Part shown: positions 1 through 3,520 of the stretch, in pieces
Layout: the number at the start of each line of letters is the position of its first letter
Position numbering within the stretch: position 1 is the stretch's first letter
Assembly (NCBI GenBank): GCA_017529175.1
Contig: JAFXNX010000167.1
Location: forward strand, 1-5,227
DNA length: 5,227 nucleotides
Direction: 5' to 3'
Source: Clostridia bacterium
GTDB taxonomy: Bacteria > Bacillota_A > Clostridia > Oscillospirales > CAG-272
The notes under the pieces: model-generated
The model's input: the letters and a program-made list of their open reading frames with translations, nothing else
Databases searched by the model: none
Told to the model about the DNA's origin: nothing
Program-made: the position numbers and the translations under genes

Positions 1-530
1 GGATGCCCTGGAGTTACAAAAGCGGCGCTCTGTTTTACGACAAAGACGTCGTGTATGAGATCGACGTACTTCATCATGGCGCGAAGAAGGGCGTCCTTCC
101 CCGTTGCGTCGCGGTAGGCGATCGCCGCTTCGATCAGGTGTCCCGCGCAGTACAGTTCGTGATTTTCACGTTTTGTAAATCGCTCTTCAGGCGCGACAGT
201 CAGATAATATGAATTGAAATATCCGTCTTCCGACTGATTTGTTACGATCTTTTCGATCATCTCGTCGCAAAGAGCTTCGAGGCGCCGATCGCGTTTTTCC
301 GAGAGAAGATACGCAGCGCCTTCGAGCCATTTTGCAACATCGGAGTCCCAGAAAATATGCGGCTCAAAATCATCGCACTTCTTACAGGAAAGAGCGTCAA
401 AGCGGTGCGTTTCACGAAACCTTTCATAAACGGCGTTTACGGTCACGTCCCGGTTGACGTCCTGCCGTATCTTCCAGAATCCGCCGTCAATGTGAACTTT
501 ATCAAAAGGGACCGAGATATATTTTTCCAT
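1..530 (-). CDS. GH127 family beta-L-arabinofuranosidase-like enzyme (N-terminal part, C-terminus beyond window)
   Basis: The frame is open from an ATG at 530 to the left edge, giving 176 residues with no stop. The family (formerly DUF1680) includes HypBA1, which removes beta-L-arabinofuranose from plant hydroxyproline-rich glycoproteins and glycans. Visible family landmarks are FEPHIFWDSDVAKWLEGAAY at about residues 55-74, DGYFNSYY at 102-109, HELYCAGHLIEAA at 124-136 and a TPGH motif at the edge. These belong to the N-terminal half of the (alpha/alpha)6 barrel. The zinc-binding and nucleophile cysteines known in the family lie further downstream and cannot be checked. Members are usually about 600-660 residues, so roughly a quarter is present. 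No signal peptide is seen at the N-terminus, suggesting a cytoplasmic enzyme acting on imported oligosaccharide. The start is supported by AAGGAAA at 536-542, five bases before the ATG. Family assignment is firm; the exact substrate is inference. Confidence 0.9.
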   Translation of the reverse strand, partial: MEKYISVPFDKVHIDGGFWKIRQDVNRDVTVNAVYERFRETHRFDALSCKKCDDFEPHIFWDSDVAKWLEGAAYLLSEKRDRRLEALCDEMIEKIVTNQSEDGYFNSYYLTVAPEERFTKRENHELYCAGHLIEAAIAYRDATGKDALLRAMMKYVDLIHDVFVVKQSAAFVTPGH

Positions 531-576
531 TATTATTTCCTTACTTTTCGACATTATTATTCTTCGCTTCAATATA

Positions 577-605
577 ATTATAACAAACGGGTAACGGTAA
601 GTCAA
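577..605 (-). promoter_or_regulatory. Sigma-A-like promoter of the GH127 gene
   Basis: Read on the minus strand, TTGACT (605-600) is followed by a 17-base spacer and a perfect TATAAT (582-577). The expected start of transcription is near 570, giving a leader of about 40 bases with the ribosome site at 536-542. The -35 box begins only three bases beyond the T-run of the upstream trpB2 terminator, so the GH127 gene appears to be its own unit rather than part of a trpB2 operon. Identified by eye only. Confidence 0.72.
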
Positions 606-608
606 TAT

Positions 609-642
609 AAAACCGCCCGCGGTACAGCGTACACGCGGGCGG
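609..642 (-). terminator. Rho-independent terminator after trpB2
   Basis: On the minus strand CCGCCCGCG (642-634) pairs with CGCGGGCGG (621-613). An inner GTAC/GTAC pairing (632-629 with 625-622) closes a GCT loop, with one bulged base at 633. The very GC-rich stem is followed directly by TTTT (612-609). It begins ten bases past the trpB2 stop codon, as expected for that gene's terminator. Confidence 0.88.
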
Positions 643-651
643 GAAAGTCAT

Positions 652-2025
652 TCAGTCTATTTTCGGAAGCTTTGCTGCGTATTTTGCAAGCTCTTCGTCT
701 GTCGGGATATAGTCGTCCATCTTTCCGTCGTGGAATTTTTCGTAAGCGACCATATCGAAGTAACCTGTTCCTGTAAGTCCGAAGAGGATAGTCTTTTCTT
801 CTCCGGTCTCGCGGCACTTGATCGCCTCGTCGATCGCGACTCTGATCGCGTGACTGCTCTCGGGAGCGGGAAGGATGCCCTCGCATCTTGCGAAGTATTC
901 AGCCGCTTCGAAGACCGCCGTCTGAGGAACGGATACCGCTCTCATCAAGCCGTCATCATAGAGCTGGGAGAGGATCGAACTCATACCGTGGTAACGCAGA
1001 CCGCCGGCGTGGTTCGGCGCGGGAATGAAGTCGGAGCCGAGGGTATACATCTTTGCGAGCGGGCATACCATGCCGGTGTCGCAGAAGTCGTATGCGTACG
1101 TGCCGCGTGTGAGCGACGGGCAGGACGCGGGCTCGACCGCCACGATGTCATAATCGGCTTCGCCGCGGAGCTTCTCGCCCATAAAGGGAGCTATAAGTCC
1201 GCCGAGGTTGGAGCCGCCGCCGGCGCATCCGATGATCATATCGGGTTTGACGCCGTATTTATCGAACGCCGCTTTAGCTTCGAGTCCGATCACGGACTGA
1301 TGCAGAAGCACCTGATTCAGAACGCTTCCGAGAACGTATCTGTAGCCCTCGGTGGAAGTTGCGACTTCGACCGCCTCGGAGATAGCGCATCCGAGAGAAC
1401 CGGTCGTTCCGGGATGATCTGCGAGGATCTTGCGTCCGATCGCCGTATCCATTGACGGCGAAGGAGTTACCGACGCGCCGTAAGTTCTCATTACTTCGCG
1501 GCGGAACGGCTTCTGTTCGTATGAAACTTTAACCATAAATACTTTACAGTCGAGTCCGAAGTACGCGCACGCCATTGAGAGCGCCGTGCCCCACTGGCCG
1601 GCTCCCGTCTCGGTCGTTACGCCTTTGAGTCCCTGCTCTTTTGCGTAGTACGCCTGAGCGATAGCGGAGTTGAGCTTGTGGCTTCCGCTCGTGTTGTTGC
1701 CCTCGAATTTGTAGTAGATCTTCGCGGGGGTCTTCAGTTTCTCCTCGAGGCAATACGCTCTGACGAGCGGCGAGGGACGGTACATCTTGTAGAAGTCTCT
1801 TATCTTCTCGGGGATCTCAAAAAATGCTGTCGTGTCGTCAAGCTCCTGTTTGATAAGCTCTTCGCAGAACACGGGAGCGAGCTCTTCCGCTTTCATCGGC
1901 TCGTGCGTTCCGGGATTGAGCAGCGGCGCCGGCTTATTCTTCATATCGGCGCGGACGTTGTACCATGCTGTCGGCATCTCATTTTCTTCGAGGTAAATCT
2001 TGTACGGGATCTCTTGTTTTGACAT
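652..2025 (-). CDS. trpB2: Tryptophan synthase beta subunit, TrpB2 (stand-alone) type
   Basis: This is a complete 457-residue PLP enzyme of the TrpB2 subfamily, which condenses indole with L-serine (or a related precursor) to give tryptophan. Motifs are RPSPLVRA near 83-90, KFEGNNTSGSHKLN at 106-119 with the presumed PLP Schiff-base lysine K117, TTETGAGQWG at 137-146 with the presumed catalytic E139, and the PLP-phosphate loop GCAGGGSN at 266-273. The N-terminal extension before RPSPL, QWG instead of the QHG of classical TrpB, and a length near 450 rather than 400 all place it in TrpB2. No trpA or other trp gene is in the window, so it may salvage indole alone or pair with a distant TrpA. The start at 2025 is chosen because AAGGAGGA (2033-2040) lies seven bases upstream. 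A longer in-frame start at 2142 would translate through the T-box leader and is rejected. Expression should be controlled by the tRNA-Trp T-box upstream. Confidence 0.95.
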   Translation of the reverse strand: MSKQEIPYKIYLEENEMPTAWYNVRADMKNKPAPLLNPGTHEPMKAEELAPVFCEELIKQELDDTTAFFEIPEKIRDFYKMYRPSPLVRAYCLEEKLKTPAKIYYKFEGNNTSGSHKLNSAIAQAYYAKEQGLKGVTTETGAGQWGTALSMACAYFGLDCKVFMVKVSYEQKPFRREVMRTYGASVTPSPSMDTAIGRKILADHPGTTGSLGCAISEAVEVATSTEGYRYVLGSVLNQVLLHQSVIGLEAKAAFDKYGVKPDMIIGCAGGGSNLGGLIAPFMGEKLRGEADYDIVAVEPASCPSLTRGTYAYDFCDTGMVCPLAKMYTLGSDFIPAPNHAGGLRYHGMSSILSQLYDDGLMRAVSVPQTAVFEAAEYFARCEGILPAPESSHAIRVAIDEAIKCRETGEEKTILFGLTGTGYFDMVAYEKFHDGKMDDYIPTDEELAKYAAKLPKID

Positions 2026-2058
2026 ATCAATGTCCTCCTTTTTTCTCGGGACGGGTAT

Positions 2059-2101
2059 AAAAAAATCCCATCCCATGCAAAATTGATTTGCCGGGACAGG
2101 A
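2059..2101 (-). terminator. Regulated terminator hairpin of the T-box leader
   Basis: On the minus strand TCCTGTCCC (2101-2093) pairs with GGGATGGGA (2074-2066), continued by GCAAA/TTTGC across a small internal loop, and followed by seven T residues (2065-2059). The 5' arm shares CCTGT (2100-2096) with the 3' strand of the antiterminator, so the two folds exclude each other. With charged tRNA-Trp the terminator should form; with uncharged tRNA the antiterminator should win. Confidence 0.88.
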
Positions 2102-2323
2102 GTTATCCTGCGGTGCCACCCTGCTTGGCGCTTCGCGCCCACTCACTCGTACATATAATACGACGGCTCATCTTACGGTAAGCCACACCGTCTTGCATAC
2201 TTGGGTCACCCTGTTCTGCTCGCCCTCGGAAGTCCATTCGGTAATGACATATCTGCCGCATCCCACCAACCGCGGCTCTCTGTGAGATAAAATTCAAAAC
2301 TTACTTACTCTTCCTCATCGGTT
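2059..2323 (-). ncRNA. T-box riboswitch leader, tRNA-Trp specific, controlling trpB2
   Basis: Read on the minus strand, the leader carries T-box landmarks in order: a GATGAGGAAGAGTAA start (about 2319-2305, kink-turn-like), AGAGAG (2281-2276), a GCCGC/GCGGC hairpin carrying the TTGGTGGGA distal-loop motif (2276-2255), and GAATGGAC with specifier TGG at 2236-2234. A stem II-like GACGG/CCGTC pairing lies around 2190-2162, and stem III GGCGC-GAA-GCGCC at 2139-2127. The hallmark T-box AGGGTGGCACCGC is at 2122-2110. The TGG codon specifies tryptophan. The TGGC bulge (2118-2115) would pair with a tRNA 3' end GCCA, matching the G discriminator usual for bacterial tRNA-Trp. Codon, discriminator and downstream gene therefore agree. 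Uncharged tRNA-Trp would stabilise the antiterminator (about 2124-2096) and switch on trpB2. The 5' end is inferred from the promoter. Confidence 0.95.
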
Positions 2324-2329
2324 TACTGT

Positions 2330-2358
2330 ATTCTATCACCGCAATTTACTTTTGTCAA
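2330..2358 (-). promoter_or_regulatory. Promoter of the T-box/trpB2 transcript
   Basis: On the minus strand a perfect TTGACA (2358-2353) is followed by a 17-base spacer and TAGAAT (2335-2330). Transcription should begin near 2323, just before the GATGAGGAAGAG start of T-box stem I. A/T tracts upstream (about 2371-2388) could act as an UP element. No overlapping operator is evident, so control is probably mainly by the leader. Confidence 0.82.
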
Positions 2359-2370
2359 GTACTTTTGCGC

Positions 2371-2388
2371 CATTTTTTTGAAAAAATG
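2371..2388. repeat. Short palindrome between the divergent trpB2 and thuA promoters
   Basis: CATTTTTT (2371-2378) and AAAAAATG (2381-2388) are exact inverted repeats separated by TG. The site lies 12 bases beyond the trpB2 -35 box and 26 bases before the thuA -35 box. It may be an operator for a dimeric regulator, an UP element for the trpB2 promoter, or chance symmetry in A/T tracts. No specific regulator's consensus is recognised. Confidence 0.3.
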
Positions 2389-2414
2389 TTTGCTTATAAA
2401 ATTAAATTTATATA

Positions 2415-2443
2415 TGGAAATATCGAAAAAAGTATGGTAAAAT
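2415..2443 (+). promoter_or_regulatory. Probable extended -10 promoter of the thuA-like gene
   Basis: TAAAAT (2438-2443) is preceded by TGG (2435-2437), an extended -10 arrangement. A weak -35 match, TGGAAA (2415-2420), sits 17 bases upstream. Transcription from about 2450 would leave a leader of some 25 bases containing the ribosome site GGAGGA at 2463-2468. The ATG at 2442 lies inside the -10 box and is therefore unlikely to be a start codon. Confidence 0.55.
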
Positions 2444-2474
2444 GATATACGGAATCAATTATGGAGGATTTCTT

Positions 2475-3236
2475 ATGAAAAAAGCGATCAACGTTACAAT
2501 ATGGAACGAATTCCGTCACGAGAAGACGAACGACAAGGTGCGCGAGATCTATCCTGACGGCATACACGCATATCTTAAGGGCGCGCTTGAGTGCGAGGAA
2601 ATAAAGATAACTCTCGCCGCTCTCGACGACCCGGATCAAGGGCTTCCGGACGAGGTGCTGAACAACACGGACGTTCTCATCTGGTGGGGGCATATGCATC
2701 ACTGGGAAGTCTCACACGAGCTTGCCGAGCGCGTTAAGAACAGAGTTTACGCGGGTATGGGACTTATTTGTCTTCACTCGGCGCACTACTCTAAGATAAT
2801 ACAGAAGGTCGTCGGCATGACGGGGCATCTCACGTGGGGGGATGAAGTCAAGGAAGTGGTCTGGAACATTAATCCGACTCATCCGATCGCCGCCGGGCTC
2901 CCTACTCACTTTATACTTCCGAAGGAAGAGATCTACGGCGAGCCGTTTCAGATACCGGAGCCGGACGAGCTTGTTTTTATCGGGTGGTATGAGACGGGTC
3001 ATGTCTTCAGGAGCGGATGCACGTGGCGTCGCGGTTACGGAAAGGTCTTCTATTTCCAGCCGGGACACGAGAGCGTGCCGACGTTCCACGATGCGAACGT
3101 ACAGAAGATAATCAAGAACGCGATTTACTGGGCGGCGCCGGCTCACACCGAAGGATACAAGCTTCAGGACACCTCTCCCTACATCGGCGGTAAATTCGTC
3201 GGAGAGGAAGAAAACGAACAGTTCAGATTAGTTTAG
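2475..3236 (+). CDS. thuA: ThuA-like trehalose-utilisation family protein
   Basis: This is a 253-residue protein matching the ThuA-like family (class I glutamine-amidotransferase-like alpha/beta fold). Members are linked to disaccharide use: ThuA works with the dehydrogenase ThuB in rhizobial trehalose catabolism. The exact reaction in Firmicutes is not established. Visible family features are the N-terminal strand KAINVTIWNEF (3-13), DVLIWWGHMHH (66-76), the nucleophile-elbow-like GLICLHSAHYSK (96-107) with C99 and H101, HPIAAGLP (136-143), and the conserved GYGKVFYFQPGHES (187-200) followed by a TFHDANVQKIIKNAIYWA helix (203-220). A roughly 30-residue acidic tail follows. There is no signal peptide or membrane segment, so it should be cytoplasmic. 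The start at 2475 is set by GGAGGA six bases upstream; the in-frame ATG at 2442 is 33 bases earlier and overlaps the -10 box. It is transcribed divergently from trpB2 with no partner dehydrogenase in view, so its sugar substrate is unknown. Confidence 0.88.
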   Translation: MKKAINVTIWNEFRHEKTNDKVREIYPDGIHAYLKGALECEEIKITLAALDDPDQGLPDEVLNNTDVLIWWGHMHHWEVSHELAERVKNRVYAGMGLICLHSAHYSKIIQKVVGMTGHLTWGDEVKEVVWNINPTHPIAAGLPTHFILPKEEIYGEPFQIPEPDELVFIGWYETGHVFRSGCTWRRGYGKVFYFQPGHESVPTFHDANVQKIIKNAIYWAAPAHTEGYKLQDTSPYIGGKFVGEEENEQFRLV

Positions 3237-3284
3237 GGCTCCGCCCTATGACCCGCCAAAGGGACGCGTCCCTTTGGAAACCCC
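3235..3284. repeat. Hairpin-rich intergenic repeat abutting the thuA stop codon
   Basis: Two hairpins lie back to back. AGGGC-TCC-GCCCT (3235-3247) overlaps the TAG stop. A perfect 22-nt palindrome with arms CCAAAGGGACG and CGTCCCTTTGG follows at 3256-3277, flanked by ACCCG and AAACCCC. From memory, elements of this general form (GGGCT..GCCC, then CCAAAGGG..CCCTTTGG, then AAACCC) recur after genes in many gut Clostridia. That recollection could not be checked here. No coding potential is seen. It may stabilise the 3' end of the thuA mRNA. Confidence 0.6.
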
Positions 3285-3290
3285 TGATTA

Positions 3291-3331
3291 AAAGCCGAAA
3301 GCGGCGTGCCGCTTTCGGCTTTGTGATTTTT
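3291..3331 (+). terminator. Rho-independent terminator after thuA, possibly bidirectional
   Basis: AAAGCCGAAAGCGGC (3291-3305) and GCCGCTTTCGGCTTT (3308-3322) are a perfect 15-bp inverted repeat, in practice a 14-bp stem closing a CGTG loop. On the plus strand it ends in TTT, then GTGA, then TTTTT (3327-3331). On the minus strand the same stem is followed by TTTTAAT (up to 3287), so it could also stop transcripts from the converging LRR-dockerin gene. It lies 54 bases past the thuA stop. Confidence 0.82.
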
Positions 3332-3347
3332 ATGATACTCTCGTTCA

Positions 3348-3475
3348 AAGAGATCCTTCCGTGAGAAGCGCGTCAGGATGACACGGGAGAAATAACGTTC
3401 CCGACTCGTACTGTCGGCACAAGCCGTTTCACTCCGCCGCTCCGTGTCATTCTGAGCGAAGCCGAAGAATCTCTT
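3348..3475. repeat. Element with imperfect terminal inverted repeats (MITE-like or dispersed palindromic repeat)
   Basis: The left arm 3348-3386 (AAGAGATCCTTC ... CAGGATGACACGG) and the right arm 3442-3475 (CCGTGTCATTCTGAG ... GAAGAATCTCTT) are inverted copies with matching ends and a variable centre. They flank about 55 bases with no reading frame. The arm sequence resembles a widespread bacterial intergenic repeat of the type GTCATTCTGAGCG..GAAGAATCTC, as I remember it. No clear target-site duplication is seen. It could be a small non-autonomous mobile element or a dispersed palindromic repeat. Together with 3235-3331 it accounts for most of the 284-base gene-free gap 3237-3520. Confidence 0.6.
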
Positions 3476-3490
3476 CGGTCGCTGCTTACG

Positions 3491-3517
3491 TCAAATATTT
3501 CGCCGAGCTTAGTCGGC
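3491..3517 (-). terminator. Weak hairpin just after the LRR-dockerin gene
   Basis: On the minus strand GCCGA (3517-3513) can pair with TCGGC (3506-3502), followed by GAAATATTTGA, four bases past the stop codon. The five-pair stem and interrupted T-run make a poor terminator. The stronger hairpin at 3291-3322 may do the job instead. Confidence 0.22.
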
Positions 3518-3520
3518 ACC

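Noticed and set aside
1..600. Plus-strand frames of 69, 72 and 139 residues at the left end
   Set aside because: The minus strand in this region encodes clear GH127 motifs with a promoter and ribosome site, so these are antisense shadows.
730..1455. 241-residue open frame on the plus strand inside trpB2
   Set aside because: It is antisense to a well-conserved enzyme, has Arg/Asp-rich low-complexity content typical of shadow frames, and no recognisable domain.
652..2142. Longer TrpB2 reading with start at 2142 (39 extra N-terminal residues)
   Set aside because: The extra codons run through the T-box antiterminator and terminator, while a strong AAGGAGGA lies seven bases before the ATG at 2025 and the family N-terminus begins there.
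2103..2297. 64-residue frame on the minus strand and a 65-residue frame on the plus strand across the trpB2 leader
   Set aside because: The region is fully explained by the T-box RNA structure and neither frame has a ribosome site or family motif. A leader peptide is unnecessary because the regulation is by tRNA binding.
2442..2474. Upstream in-frame ATG for the ThuA-like protein
   Set aside because: It lies within the TAAAAT -10 box with no ribosome site, whereas GGAGGA sits six bases before the ATG at 2475.
2712..3146. 144-residue minus-strand frame and 89-residue plus-strand frame overlapping thuA
   Set aside because: Both lie within the conserved ThuA coding region and show no motifs or ribosome sites.
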